NCBI GenBank assembly: GCA_001414485.1
Contig: LLEY01000071.1
Location: forward strand, 124,001 to 188,000
DNA length: 64,000 nucleotides
Reading direction: 5' to 3'
DNA from: Calycina herbarum
Lineage: Eukaryota > Ascomycota > Leotiomycetes > Helotiales > Pezizellaceae
Part shown: in pieces, positions 34,135-46,819 of the stretch
Numbering within the stretch: position 1 is the stretch's first letter
Layout: each line of letters begins with the position of its first letter
Notes under the pieces: generated by a model
The model's database searches: none
What the model saw: only the letters and a program-made list of their open reading frames with translations
What the model was told of the DNA's origin: nothing
Translations under genes and position numbers: made by a program

Positions 34135-35797
34135 CTAAAGTTTGCTTTGCCGCTTCATCCCTCTTCCTCCAGAAAAAATCTCCCGCTCAGAGTTCGCCAC
34201 ACGCATTCGCCTTCTCACTTCCTCAAAAGCAAGAAGTGAGAGTTCGGAAACATCACCAAGCTCAACAATATCCTTACAGTCCGGCATCTTAAAGCTCACC
34301 GCATGTGATTTCTCCATCTTTTCATCCGCTAGCTCCGCACACGCTTTTGCCCAATTATCATAGCAATGCCTCGTTTGAGGAAATTTGCTGACAATAACCA
34401 TGAACTCGTGAAACATTCCCTCGTATTCATTCCATTCAACAGTTACTCCACATTTCGCCGCTTGACTTGCAACAGCTCGATTTCCATCAATATTTCGCTC
34501 TAAAGAACCACATGTGAACCACATTGGAGGCGCTCCGGTCCAATCTTTTACTGCTGCAGGTGAGACGATCTCGTGGTCTAACATGGAGGCTGAACAGTAT
34601 AGGTATTCTCTTGGTGGAGTGGAGGGCCAGATATCGTCGGTTGGAAACCCTGGGAGGAGAGCAGGATTGACACTTCCGTAGATATCTAATGCGGAGGGGT
34701 TGTGCCAGGAGGGCATCATGTCGCAGCAATCGGCCCAGGCACTGCATACTGCTAGCCCAGCCGGGCGGGGTAGTAATATTTGGTTGCCATGGAAGAGGAG
34801 GGGTTGCTTTGGGGATTGCTTTCCGAGCTCCAAAAGAACCTTGGTCAAACCGAAACAGAGATTTCCACCTGCGCTGTCGCCAGCTAGAATAATCTTGTTT
34901 GCTGGTACAGCAGTATGCGTTGATCCAAGTGGAGGGTAAATAAGACTGGCATATGCAACCAATCCATCAAGAAGGGCACCTGGAAAAGGGCTTTGGGGTG
35001 ACAAGCGATATCGAATAGCAGCGACTCGAGCTTTTGTCTTACGGGTAAGACGGCATGTAGAAACTCTGTACTGAGCGGGACTGCTGAAGTAAAAGCCACC
35101 TCCATGAAAGTACAAAATGGTGAAATCGGCCTCACATTCACTTTCCAGCTCCTTCAGCTTCTCCAATTCGGAAATTTGTGGCACGGGTGTGTTGGCAGCG
35201 ACTCCGGCACGGTTGCCTACGAACTCGAGTCCTACCTCACGCAATGGCACCTGCTTTTGTCAGTAATTGTGCGAAAATGTTTGGGTAATTGTGTGTCATT
35301 GTTCGAGAAGGTTGGGTTAATTGTCGGTCATTCTTCGAGACGTTTGAAGAATCAGGCATAGACCATCTCGATTCTCTTAAACACCCTCGCACAATTTCTG
35401 GAGGGGGGAGGATGGACTCTTACTTACTTCCGATTTTGTTGCGAGTGTTTGGTGGGGTTGTTTCAATTGGTGGCATACTTGAAATAGAGCCTCTCGCACG
35501 TCGTTCTCCTCCTCTGGCGGTGCTGGAAACGAGGTTCTACTAATCCAAATTGGTCCTCTTGCTGGTGGATCGCGGGATGTTTCCTTTTGATGCTGGGAAA
35601 TTGGTTTCCATGGTGTCACTAAAGCTCTCGGAGTCAGTATCAAGCATGGATGAAGTGAAAACAGTAGCTCAAGTCCTCGAGTCAACCTGAAAGAGAAGAA
35701 AAGGCTCAACTGGAAGACACTTGCCTGGGTGGGTGATATATTTATTGCAAATTGCTTTCACGAGCTTCTGCTGTTCAACAATTGTCGTTGGAGCCAT
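34135..35797 (-). CDS. Alpha/beta hydrolase fold-3 (HSL-type esterase/lipase), at least two exons
   Basis: The main exon, 34135-35250, encodes about 371 aa of the hormone-sensitive-lipase group. It has the oxyanion motif YFHGGGF (residues 48-54 of this exon) and the nucleophile elbow GDSAGG (124-129). The Asp region is in the segment before WFTCGSLERNIDGNRA, and the catalytic His is probably MFHEFM. It starts at an acceptor (AAAGCAG|GTGCC). The exon before ends at 35428 (ACAAAATCGGAA|GTAAGT) and encodes EENDVREALFQVCHQLKQP. The 177-nt intron between them holds a dispersed repeat. A further 5' exon from an ATG at 35797 (MAPTTIVEQQKLVKAICNKY) is likely, but its junction near 35687 needs a 34-38 nt intron, so the N-terminus is unsure. 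Expected reaction: hydrolysis of short-chain esters; substrate unknown. Confidence 0.8.
35258..35400. repeat. Dispersed repeat, CTCGAACAAT-core family, copy 3 (inside hydrolase intron)
   Basis: Fills most of the 177-nt intron 35251-35427. The minus strand reads CCTGATTCTTCAAACGTCTC, then GAAGAATGACCGAC and ACCCAACCTTCTCGAACAAT. The first word aligns with CCTGATTCTCCTAAACTATC of copy 5. Confidence 0.65.
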
Positions 35798-36375
35798 GAT
35801 GAGTGTTCTGGCTTGTTGTGCGCCTAAAAGCACATCTATCTTGAAAAGATTTTGTAGGGGGGAACGAGATGGAAGTCTCGTCTCGCCAGGTATTAAACGC
35901 TTGTTTTATCTCGCACGTTCACCTTTAAAGTCCTTGATAGTGCCTGGTGGAGCGGCATTTTAGACGAATGAGCTTAGCAGGTGAATCTCAAATATCTTTC
36001 GAGTAAGGTTGGACTTGGTGAATTTTATTCATTCTTGCACTCTGGCAATTAAACAATGTCACTGTATATGATCTATTACTGAGTTAGTTTATTTAGGAAA
36101 AAATTAGTACAAGTGATATTTTCGCTGGGTCCCACTCTTTTATACTACATAGATAGATTCTACCAGAGCACTAGGGTCAGCGGTAACGATGGTGCTGGTT
36201 GATTTTCAATTTAAATTAATGACTACATACATGGATGCTCTGCGACCCAAAGCTTTCAATGGTCCTCCAAATCTGAAGTTCATCCTGGCGGTTTGTTTCG
36301 ATTTTTCGTTCCTCATTCTTTTGGTTCTTCTTGATGATCTCGAGAGACACATCCCAAGCCCCACGCGTATTCCAA
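35798..36375. other. Intergenic region between hydrolase and sacsin-like gene
   Basis: Presumed hydrolase promoter and the 3' flank of the sacsin-like gene. Short ORFs only; nothing recognised. Confidence 0.5.
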
Positions 36376-39300
36376 CTATTCCATAGGCGTAGCTCTCTCC
36401 ACGCTCTCTTTATTCTTGTCGACGAAAGCAGAGCACATTTTGGTGACATCCTCTGCGTTTGCCTCCTCGGCTCGTTCCTTGACTCGGCGAACATTTTCAA
36501 TGTTGATGAAAAGCTTTTGAGACTCAATAATCTTATACTCAATGCGCTTCTTCAGATCATCATTGATCCAGTAGTCTGCTCCTTTGAGGAAATCTAGAAG
36601 CAAGTTCAACTTCTCATTCGTCGTATCAAGATCCTCACCCTCGAGGGCTTGCATGCTGTTCCAGTCGACCTCATCCCCATAAGCATCATTAACCATTGCA
36701 GACAACGTATGGAAGGAGATAAATCCCAACGGCTCTGTATCCTCGTCGAATCGAATATGGTCTTCAATCCGAAAACCGCCGCCAAACTGCGCCTTGCACT
36801 TTTTGAAAGCCCCTGCTAGCACGAGACGATGTGCACGGATTGTCTGTCCCTCGGTAGTATATGAGATGTCCAACATTTCCCCATTCTGTCTCATCTCTCT
36901 GAAATTGGCCGAAGGGTCGCGTCTAGAAGACACTTCTGGTGGTGCGAAATAAGGGTGTATGATCGATTTGCAACCCAGAGTCCGTAAAAGCTTGTCATAT
37001 CTCGTCAAGCTTGGTTTGACGGCTTGAGTACGTCCAGAATCGCAGGCGCTCAGTAAAACAAGATCCTCGATTGCTACCCAGCAATTTTGAACATCAGCAA
37101 GTGTCGCTGTCTCCCCGGGAGCCGAAGTAATGTTGAGCCATAGCTTTTCAGCCCGAAATTGGAAGGAGCCAATGTTCTTATCAATGTTGTTTTGAAGATA
37201 TTCGTAGGTTAAATGGAGATCAAGGAGGAAATTGTCAACCTGGTCCGACCGCAAGTTTGGTGCCATATCTCTCAAGTGTTGGAGGTGCATCCATACCATT
37301 TCCAAAGATGGCTCGCCCTTATTTGGTGAAGATTTGCAAAGCACTTCATTGGTGGGCTCCGAAATAGCAAATGAGGTCTGACTCCAACAAACTCCAGCAT
37401 GCCGGTGCAAAACGATGTCGGAGAGAGACAATAACGGATGACTTGCTCCATTGTGTCCCATTTTGTTGCGCCTATGCGATGGTTCTTGAGAAAATAGCTG
37501 ACGCGACTTGAAGATCTTTACCTTTGCTATGAGGCCCCAGTCGTGAAGAGAAAACTTGTAAGTGGCTGAGCTTGGGCTTGTCAATGGAGCTAGAACTACG
37601 TCTGCGTCGCGCCAGAGATGCGTATCCGTAGTGGCAGTAGTGGAAAGGAGGCGCTGGCTCAAGGCTTTTATGCACTCTCTGTAATCTTGTGGCTCAAATA
37701 CGCCATCTTTGCGATGACGGAGACCAACCTGGAAGAAGGCGGAGCGCAAGTGCTGTACATCTTGGTGTATAAATTTGTCAGAGCCAGTGTTTCGAAATGC
37801 GGATACGAAGATTTCGTTCTCATGATCATACATGTGTTTTGGCTCATGAAGAATTCGCTCTTCGTCGGGCGCCGTCAGTCCAGAGGACAAGGCACTTCGG
37901 ATCTTTTCAGAATACTTTTTGCCCTCCCAACATAATGGCAATGCGACGGACAAGAACTTCCTATATTTTTCCCAGTAGATGTCTGTGCCCAAATGGGGAA
38001 TCGGCAATACGTAATCAGCAATCAAATCCTCGGTCAGGATTTCCTCGACCTCTAGTGCGTGCAGGAAGTGTTTGTATTTTCGATCTTGTACCACACTTGG
38101 CATCAGAAATAGAGTAGAGTCTTTCATCCAAGGAACGAGAAGATTGGGGTTTTTGGCTTTCAAGGCGGTTGTAGCGAGCAACAGATCACTGTTATCCCAG
38201 TTTTCCCAAAAAGGGACTGATCTTAAGTCTGCAATATACTCGAATACGGCAGAATTTTCAGAGGTGCAGTGATTAGCGATCAAGTTGCGGAGTAACTGAA
38301 ATTGAGTTAGCTTGGTCTTTTAGGAAAGTCATAGTTGCGGGCCATTACCTTTAATTCATCATTGCCAAGATAAGACGCCAAAAAGCTTCCCATATCCCCA
38401 AACGAAGATTGCGTTGTAAGCAAACGAATAGATCTTAGCAGACGCAAAACAGATGGCTCCTTCGATAATGTCATCTCGCTCTTCTTTAGTTGAGTTGTCA
38501 TTCTCAGCTGATCAAACAGGAAAAGGCCTGGAATGAGATTGAGCAATTCGAGATGCTTGGGTTCTGAAGGCTGAACAATTGCGGGAAGTTCGTCGAGCTC
38601 AGAGCGTAGTTTGTACTCCCCGACGCCATCGCGAGTTGACTTGAAAACAGGACCAAGACTGTCCATGTTGATATCATCAGCCGAAGAAGTCTTCAAGGTC
38701 TTTTTATTCCAGTAAAGCCAAAAGCGAATAAGCCATCTGTCTGTGTCTTGATCGATCGTCTTGGGCACATCTCTCTTCTTCAGAAGCTTTCCAATATCCT
38801 GGATCTCGATCTTTGCAATATTGAGAGTCTCGCTTTTTAGTAAATCAACGAACAGCTTCTGCATTGATGGGAGAACAAAGGAATTGGCGGAAAACGCGAA
38901 CAGTTCCGCTTCCTCTTCAGAGGTCATGAAGTACTGGGTAGTTCCTTCCGAATTTCGCAAAGCTAATTGGGAAAATGTCCCATTTGCAAGGGGCAATATA
39001 TGGCAACCGTGCAACTGTTGAAAATGGGTGTCCACAGTTGGAACTACTAAGCGTAATAAAATCTCCAGCGCAGAATCCTTTAGTTCGCCGTGGATTTTCT
39101 TTGCTATAGGCTCAGATTTGAGTATGGTCCGCAAAAAACCACCAGAAACGGTTTGAATTGCCAGTCCTTTGAGTAGTTCTGAAACATGCTCTGGGACATG
39201 TTTAACCAAGTTTTGGTCAAGAGATAGAAGTAAGGGGGCGATCGCTTCTGAGTCGCTCTTTGGCAAGAAATCGAAGATAGCCTTTTCAAGGAGGAAAAGC

Positions 39301-42300
39301 TTGGGCGGCTTTTGACGGCCGATTAATGGGGCAACGTCAGATTTCGGGAACAAATTTCTCGAGCACGAAGGAACCTTCTTCCAGAAATTAGTAGAAACCA
39401 ATTCGGAGCAGGTCCCCTTTACCAACTCCTGCCGGGGCCAAAATTGGAAGACATTGTGGCGAACGCGACGAGCTAGGTCCTCCAAAAATGCCAAGTATAA
39501 ATCAGGCAAAGATTCTCGGAGTAGATATTTGTTCCATTGTGAGTCCGCAACCTCTTGAGTGTCTTCCCCGAATGCATTCAAGTTTATGGACTTTCGGTCA
39601 CCAGTTAGCGCAAATGTGGCGTGGATGTGCACCGGTAAATTGGAAACCGTTGGCAGTTGCAAATGGCTGAAAATCCGTGGTCTAGGGATGCTCGGAGGTG
39701 TCACATGAGAAGACGAACGGTCGGTGGTCGAAGTCGAAAGCAAGCAGGCAATGCCACTTTCAACAAGCTTCATTAATCTTCTCTTCATCGGATTGAAGGA
39801 GAGATGGTTTGTGCTCTCCTGGATATCCTCAATTGCAACCAGCCACTTGTCTTTGCCAGAATAATGATGTCCTGAGGAGAATTTTCTAGAGTAAGAACAT
39901 AATTCGATTTTGGCAAATTCGTCCGCAGAATATTCGTCCCGTGGAAGCTTGTTGACCGACCATTGATTATTGTCGTCGCCGTAAACCTTGAACTCAATCT
40001 CTTGGATATTCTTGAGGAACAACAGAGATGTTCGGGCCTCGGTGAAATAATGGTTTAGCTTTTCTGACACCATTTTTGCAGTGACAGTTGCATCCCCAGT
40101 TGTGGGCGTAAGGCTGGACTTGCCTTGTCGCAAAGGAAATCGAAATATTGTTCCAGGGTAGTATTCGAGATTTCTATCATAACCCCAAAGTCCGTTAAAT
40201 GGCGCAAGTTGATTGGGGAGATCTTTGGCATTCGACAGTTGCAGCTGAACTCCTGCCATACGTTCTGCAGAAAAGTCTTTTTCTGGCAAGCACTGTCGTT
40301 GAGGGCTAAAATGTCACGTCAGCCACGTTTGGTTACTCTGAATTGGTTGACATACTCAAGAATGAGAAAATATTTTCCAGAGATAACCATGGGAACATCT
40401 GCCCAGTGGTACATCGTCTGTGATCCTCTGCCAAATCGGCCAATGGTGGTACGATCTTGTCCTTTACTACCCTCTCCAGTATTTTGGAAACCTTTCAGAT
40501 CTTGCTCCTTAAAAACTAGACACATGTCAGACTATTACACAAATTGGATTGTTAGTTTGATTATTACCTCCATCATTGTGTACAAGTAATGCGGGACCTT
40601 GGTACTCTTTGAGCTCATCTGTTATAAGATTTCCGGTAGCATGCGTCCTAGTATCAAGCAGCCAGCTGATCTTTGTAGCGGAGTTCGTGTCATCGGCACT
40701 ATAACATTTAGGGTTAGCCCAGCCCCCCTTTTCTCGTATACCTAATACCAGCATTTTTCGACACCGTCTAGTAGGTATTATTCGGGAAAGTTTAAAACAA
40801 ATAACCAATGTGGTTTTGAATTCTTCTAACTTTCTCGAATAATATCAACACTTGTTTGGCAATGTTTGGATTAATGAGAACGACCAAAACTCCCTGAAGA
40901 ATCAACAAACGGAATGTACTCACTTTGCTAGATATTCTCTGAAGGTGCTGTCAATGGAATATCGCTCTAGGGTATCGGCAATACGTGCCGTCGTTTCTTC
41001 ATGTTGATCAAACTCTTTACAATTGAGCATTCTCCTCCTAGCCCATTTACTAAGTGGCTGGATGTGGAGCAACTCAGCAGTTGAAGATGGAATCGACGGG
41101 TGGGTAAGTTCAGGGGGGTCCGTGGCTGGAATCTTTGGCAGATCCTTGTAGATAATGTCTTCAATGGCGTAAAGATAGCGAGAAGTGTTTGGAACTTTGA
41201 GCCTACGAATGGACTCCCACGTCAGTGGTAACTGACTGGCTAGTCTCAAGACCTCAACGGCAATTTCCAAATCGCTCTCGCTCAGGGGTCTCTTGAGTTG
41301 TCCGTATTTCACTTGCAAGTTGTCCAGCAGGGAAACGAGATCGTCTGCCGTCGGACCTTCACGGATATCGAGTCGCTTCAAAAGTGCCTGATGGTCGTTC
41401 CAAAACCTAATCTCAACGTTTGCATAGTAGGGTCCGAGAGATGCACAACTGGGGCTTTGAGCTTCTGGAGGCGAAAAGGCGTTTTTCGGAAGCACAAATG
41501 ACTGGCTGCTAGTATAAACAAACGGGATGCTTTTTAGGCCGTCATGGTTCGAAAGGAATTGGTTATCGACGCGGGATATGTATTTGAGAACCGCATCAAC
41601 GATATTTCGGTCGCTCTTTCCCACCCCGTGCTTAAGCTGGGAAAGAAGCACATTACGTGAAATGGGTTCATCCCAACCGAGAAGAGCACCCCAATCCGAT
41701 GCAGGAGTATTCTCATATATAGACATTTGGGAACCAACAAGTACTCGATCGCGATATCCGCGGCATTGATTTGGTGGCTTGGGAGTCGTGATACCGTTTT
41801 CCCGGATTGGAATCCAAGGCAACGTACGGAGTTCAGAGCTCGAGCTAGATTGGGATGAGAAATCGATGCCACCTAGAGAGGTTCCAAGGAGCTTCACAAT
41901 TTTTTGTTGCAAAGCTGGAAGTGAAAGTTGGAGCTGTTCCCAATTGGCGTAGTAACGAATCCGTGAGTATAACAGGTCCTGGTCCAATTTGGTCTTCAAA
42001 CCGCATTTCCGCAATTCCGCAGAAAATCGTTGAAATATCGCTCTTTGTGGTAGTACCTCTTCTTGAGCAAAGAAAAGATTCACGAGCTCTTGGTTCGTCG
42101 GATCAATTAATTGTGCTGCGGAAACGAACTTAGATGTCTCCTCTCCACTGGTATTGATCACCGGAACTAGGGGGATATTTCGAAGTGTTGCTCTCGCATG
42201 AGCACTCAGCTTGGGGAACTGATTCAACACAAAATGTGCGAGTTGAATCGAACGATCTCTGCTCCATTCGACCTCTGCTGCCTCACTCCATTTGGGTATG

Positions 42301-44369
42301 ATCTTCTGTTCAACAATTTGGTGTGCTCCATAACAACCGAACAGGGTTTGAATGCTAGATATCAATCGACTAGGAGCAAAAACGATTTGTCCTACCGCGG
42401 TGCAAATTGCGTCCTGCAATTGAACGTTTGTGGCCGTCATCAAGCAATTGGTTTCTGATACATATCCGTCTTTTGTTGGCCAAACACGCAGTTTCTCTTT
42501 CCGAATAACCTCCACCACGTTTGCTAAAGTATTGAGAAACAGAGGATCAGTCGATTTGCGTGGCCAGACGTTGAATATATCGATGGTGGGTTGACTACTG
42601 GCCAAAGACCCGAGAAGCTTTGCCCATGTAATGGGAATAGAATATTTCAACAACCATTCATTCCATTCCGCGGGGTTTTTGTCCTGTATCGTCTTATCTT
42701 CTAGCGTAAGAAGTCTTGCACGATCAGGGGCGAGACTGAAAAGACCATGGATATGAACAGGTTGATCGATCGAGATAGGCAACGGTAAAACGGTGAACAA
42801 GGAGCCCTTGAGTTCGGTGGGGCAATCAATCTGGAATGTTATTAGCACAAGATTCGTAGATGCAAGAGGTTTGATCATTACTCCCCGGCACCTACTCCAC
42901 GAAAGATTATTCAAAACTATTTAGAACAATCGGGTTCATTATCCGAGATAGTTTAGGAGAATCAGGAAACTCAAATTCTGATTCTCCCAAACCTTCTTGA
43001 ACAATACGTTCGGGTCTTCTAGACTAGTTCGTACAATCAAGTAAAGCAAGTGCCGGAAAGTAACGCTCACTTCTCTTAAGATTGTGGCATGGGTGGCAAA
43101 CCGGTGAAGCAACCGCAACCCATGGCACTAATTTCTCCCCGTGTGCCCATTCTCGCATCTTGGTGCTCATAAGATCTCCTCGGATGCTATGATAGACCTG
43201 AAATTTCGTGATTTTTGGTTCCTCGTTACCATGGATCAAGGCAAGACCGATTCCAAAAGAATGCTCGAACGATAAACCAGGGTTCTTTAAATGTATTTTG
43301 ACGGCTTCATTGACTTTCAATTTGTCCCTATTCGTAATCAGTTTACATTCATTCCGACCGCTCCATTGCAAAATGAGACCAGGGATACTACTTACTTGCG
43401 AACTTCGGCCGGATCAAGGACAGATATTTCAATGGAGAGACCAGAAGTGGACTTGATAGATATGCTTTCTACATTTTTCATGAAAAGTAATCCGTTCTTG
43501 CCAAACTCCACAGCGAACTGCTCCAAGACCTTTCGCACATCCTGGATAGTTGTTGCGTTATCGGAGATATCACTTTCAATAGCTTGTTTCTTGGTGCGCA
43601 AAGGGATGCGAATGATTGTGCCGTCAAGTGGTTGATTTGGGTTTGTCAAAATTCTTTGAAAAGCGGCGATGTGATTCTTGATACCAGGATCAGCAGCTCC
43701 CTCAACAAAGTTGAAACGATCTCCGCCCTCCGACCATTCTTGATGAGGATCTAAAATTGTAAATTGATCATCAGACAAGATCGAAGGCGAGTCCGTGTAG
43801 TTGTAAACCTACAATATCAGCAAAAACGAAGCGTTGTCAAGAGGAATTACTCACGGTATTGAACCCTCGTCCAAATTTGCCAGTAGTCGATCCATCCTTG
43901 TACTTGAGCGACTCTCCCAGCCGAGAGAGGCTTTCCCAATCTGTTTCCTTGAACACAGCGCTATTATAAGCAAGCAAGGCAGGGCCTTGGAATTTTGCAA
44001 GGCAGGGGTCCTGGAGAGGCGTGGTTGGATAGGTTCCCTCGTCCAAGAGAAATGTCTGTTCGTCACTTCAGCTTCAACTCTCGGAAATGAACATAGCGCG
44101 GGAGGCACATACCACGTATCTTGCTCCGGCGTCGTCGGCATTTTGTAATACGATAAAGATCTCAGTACTCATGTCTTGGGGTCGGAATTCTAGGTATATA
44201 CTTACATTCTCTGTGGTGTGAAAGTTAGCAACGGCGCGGCTCAGATCGATTTGTATTAGAAAACTGACCTAAGTACTCCTCCACCAGCAGGATAATCGCG
44301 ACATATGTTCTTCAGTGTGACCGTTAAGCGCTGCCGCTGTGCATTCTGCGCGACGCGCTGAACGACCAT
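36376..44369 (-). CDS. Sacsin-like protein with two HSP90-type ATPase modules, ten exons
   Basis: Predicted 2,367 aa. Exons, 5' to 3': 44269-44369, 44113-44167, 43855-44055, 43396-43808, 43102-43360, 40924-42830, 40568-40698, 40356-40515, 38349-40305, 36376-38295. The sum is 7,104 nt and all phases fit. Module 1: ICRDYPAGGGVL, LQNADDAGARYV, then FQGPALLAYNSAVFKETDW and GKFGRGFNTVYNYTDSPS (residues about 20-125). Module 2: FREYLANADDTNSATKISW (residue about 979), YQGPALLVHNDGVFKEQD and GRFGRGSQTMYHWADV (about 1050). Each is followed by a long helical region with LPLP and VHIHG/VHIHATFAL words. These are the GHKL/HATPase and sacsin-repeat signatures. Vertebrate sacsin has three such repeats plus J and HEPN domains, which I do not see here. 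Likely role: ATP-dependent chaperone-like; client unknown. The exon 1-2 junction is the least certain, and intron 4 is only 35 nt. Confidence 0.9.
40805..40910. repeat. Dispersed repeat, CTCGAACAAT-core family, copy 4 (inside sacsin-like intron)
   Basis: Lies within the 225-nt intron 40699-40923. The plus strand reads TTCTTCTAACTTTCTCGAAT then AATATCAACAC. The intron is confirmed by phase: EYLA(N) is completed across it to NADDTNSATK. Confidence 0.65.
42895..43040. repeat. Dispersed repeat, CTCGAACAAT-core family, copy 5 (inside sacsin-like intron)
   Basis: Lies within the 271-nt intron 42831-43101, which joins WVAVASP to IDCPTELKG. The minus strand reads GATTGTACGAACTAGTCTAG, then TATTGTTCAAGAAGGTTTGG, then CCTGATTCTCCTAAACTATC and TCGGATAATGAACCCGATTG. 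Confidence 0.65.
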
Positions 44370-45599
44370 GATTATGCAGGACTTTTGGTCGTTGTTTGGA
44401 GATGCAAGTTGGGTTTGGAAGTCGAAGTTGAAAGTTGATGTTGATGTTGCGGATTTTGGTTGTAGAGGGAGGAAGGTTGAAGGCAGAGCTGGAGCTAGAC
44501 AAGCGACGCGAGGAGAGGCGGGGTTCAACTGTTATCTTAAGACTCGCATGCACATGCAATCCTAAACCAAAGAAATTGAAGAATTGACGAGGAAATTGAG
44601 GGTGAATCGATATTTCTAGTAGTTTCAAGACTTACATGCCCGTTAATTTACCTCCTAAAAAGAGCGGTGTTATTAGGGGTTTACATGGCATTTTTCAGCT
44701 TTCAATATTGAGCAAGTGAGGCGTAGCGTTTCATAATCGGTTGGATTGACACCTCTCCAACCACAATGGGCATATAACCGCCAATCGAAGAAGAATACTC
44801 TAGGCAATAAGGCAGACTCAGATTCTACCGTCGCAATCCTGGTTCCGCGATGCATTTCTATGGCTCGATGGGCAAGGCTCGATGGGTCTCATTTTGGTTC
44901 ACCGAATGGGCCGGTCGATGGGCCAACAAGCCAAGTTACAATTCTGCTCACCGATTAACAATACATTCAAACAATGACGCAAGCATTTGGCCTGGCGAGC
45001 GACTCTGGTTGCTGATGTGCCGATGTCGATGTTGAGGAAGAGTTGATGAAGTGAGGTTGTCGATAAGGTAGGCTTAGACGAATCACGTGTTTTCCCGCTC
45101 CAAATGCAACCAGCCCTGATTCACTGGACAAGAGCAGCAGTAAATACCTCTCGTTGTTCCAACTTTCTCATACAATTTAATATTTACCCAAAGCTTTCGG
45201 ACAATGGAGCCTCGTTGCACCAAATTATTTCGATTATTCTCCGACAATCTTCCAAGTGTCTAGAATAATCCATTCCTTTCTCCTAGAAAATTCGAACAAT
45301 CGAAGCTGCTTGCCGCTTTTGCGATCCACCAAAATCAATCGGTGGATAACTTTCTATCAGAAACCCCAGAAACCAGAGTTGTTAAGGACCTTGTGTCTTC
45401 CATGCATATGCCAGTTGGTGTAAAATAACCGCAACTGATTGATTGCCGGCTCTAGCACTAGTTAAGTTGGGTAGCGCGTTATTATGAAGTCACCTCATCT
45501 CCACAATCCTATTTATTAACACGTCTTCAGCAAAACAAAAGATTTCGTATTCAAACTACCATAGCTTCATCACCACCACAAATTATTCGATAACCTACA
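44370..45599. other. Intergenic region with a dispersed repeat
   Basis: Promoter side of the sacsin-like gene (44370-44600). 45155-45325 is a copy of the CTCGAACAAT repeat family. Short ORFs at 44673-45035 show nothing recognisable. Confidence 0.45.
45155..45325. repeat. Dispersed repeat, CTCGAACAAT-core family, copy 6 (intergenic)
   Basis: Plus strand: GTTCCAACTTTCTCATACAA, then ACCCAAAGCTTTCGGACAAT, TATTTCGATTATTCTCCGAC and TCCTAGAAAATTCGAACAAT. The core recurs about every 35-55 bp. Confidence 0.6.
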
Positions 45600-45930
45600 A
45601 TGTTTCGATCTTTAATTACACGGCACCTCTCCAAAGGCCTAACCAGTCCTTCCATCCCACTCTTTCCACGTCCACAATTCGCGCAACCCAGATTTCTCCA
45701 CACAGCACCATTAAAAACACGATATCCAAGCATAAGAACCCGTGGAGGGACCAGCCAAGTCGCTTCAAAAACTCGCCAGAAAAAGTTACCTTGGGTCCGT
45801 TGCGAGGATTGCAGTTACATACATTCTTGCACTTCTTCTCATTGGTTTTATCATTTACCAAAATCATGAACTACTTGGATACCTCAAAAAGGAGAAAAAT
45901 AATGCAATCTTACTTCGGACCGAGAATTAA
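45600..45930 (+). pseudogene. Small mitochondrial-type membrane protein, frame broken by one base
   Basis: The ATG at 45600 opens a basic, presequence-like N-terminus (MFRSLITRHLSKGLT, then QFAQPRFLHTAP). A second frame, open to 45930, carries ARKSYLGSVARIAVTYILAL, then LLIGFIIYQNHELLGYLKKE, a clear transmembrane helix with a charged tail. The two frames meet in CGTGGAGGGACC at about 45737-45748; a single extra G in the run explains the shift. Product of the intact form would be about 110 aa, inferred mitochondrial inner membrane. Alternatives: a sequencing error, a missed splice event, or the 89-aa first frame being the true product. Confidence 0.4.
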
Positions 45931-46819
45931 ATGCTTCGAGGAACCTGGATGATAGCCACCAATTTCCATTTGGAATAACTCACTGGTGGCTGGAAGATGT
46001 ACGATACTGTTGGGCCGAGGAATTTGTCGGGATTTGGAAGGATAGGAAAATATGATTAGAACAAGAAATAAACTCCCCACTTTACTCGTTTTCTAAATCA
46101 ATTATTTAGACAGGCCATCGGTGTGCTCTCGAACAAACACACCATATCTGTTATTGTATTATGGACTGAAACTAGACCCAATGGCGCGTGGTTATGAAGT
46201 CACTTCCCCGACCGATGGGCATTATTTCATCCCTATCATCTTACAAATTCTTGTATCTCTCTTTTTTATTCAACACAGTATAAAATCATCTTCTAATTTT
46301 CTAAACCCCTAAGATGGGATGGTACAATCTTCGATTGCCCGGTGCCATGCAAAAAGATCGTTGCGGCATAAAATCCGCGTCTTTCCTGCCCGAAACTTTG
46401 TTTATTTCAGGTCTCTTCCCTTCTTACCCTTCGATTCGAGGAGCCTCGATATTTGCGCCCTTGGAATGCGATGAAGAACTCAATTCCACAGTTATTAACG
46501 GGACCAGTAGAGTGAGTCCTTTAGCAGCAGTACCAAAAGATAATTCATTCTCCCTTCTTTCTTATGGTATCTCATACCGTTTTAAAGAATGATGAACCAA
46601 GGGACATTGGGTCGTCTGTCACTGTGAATGGGAATGCATATATCAAAAGGACAGGAAAGTGATATTTGTGGGATAACACGAAAAGGGCACCCTCACATGA
46701 AAAATGTATTAGAGTCTGGAAGGTATACAAGAATATTTTAGGTGTTCATATGACGCTCTAATTAAATTTTTCGAGGACTGGGAAGCTATCGAGGTCTGAA
46801 AGAAAAAGAAAAAAATCAT
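45931..46819. other. Intergenic region, nothing recognised
   Basis: ORFs at 46121-46312 and 46314-46592 are short, lack domains and use no convincing start context. Confidence 0.4.

Noticed and set aside
38307..42914. Separate genes for the 660- and 664-codon ORFs
   Set aside because: Their first codons are not ATG, and phase-matched introns join them into one sacsin-like gene; the NADD motif is completed only across the 40699-40923 intron.
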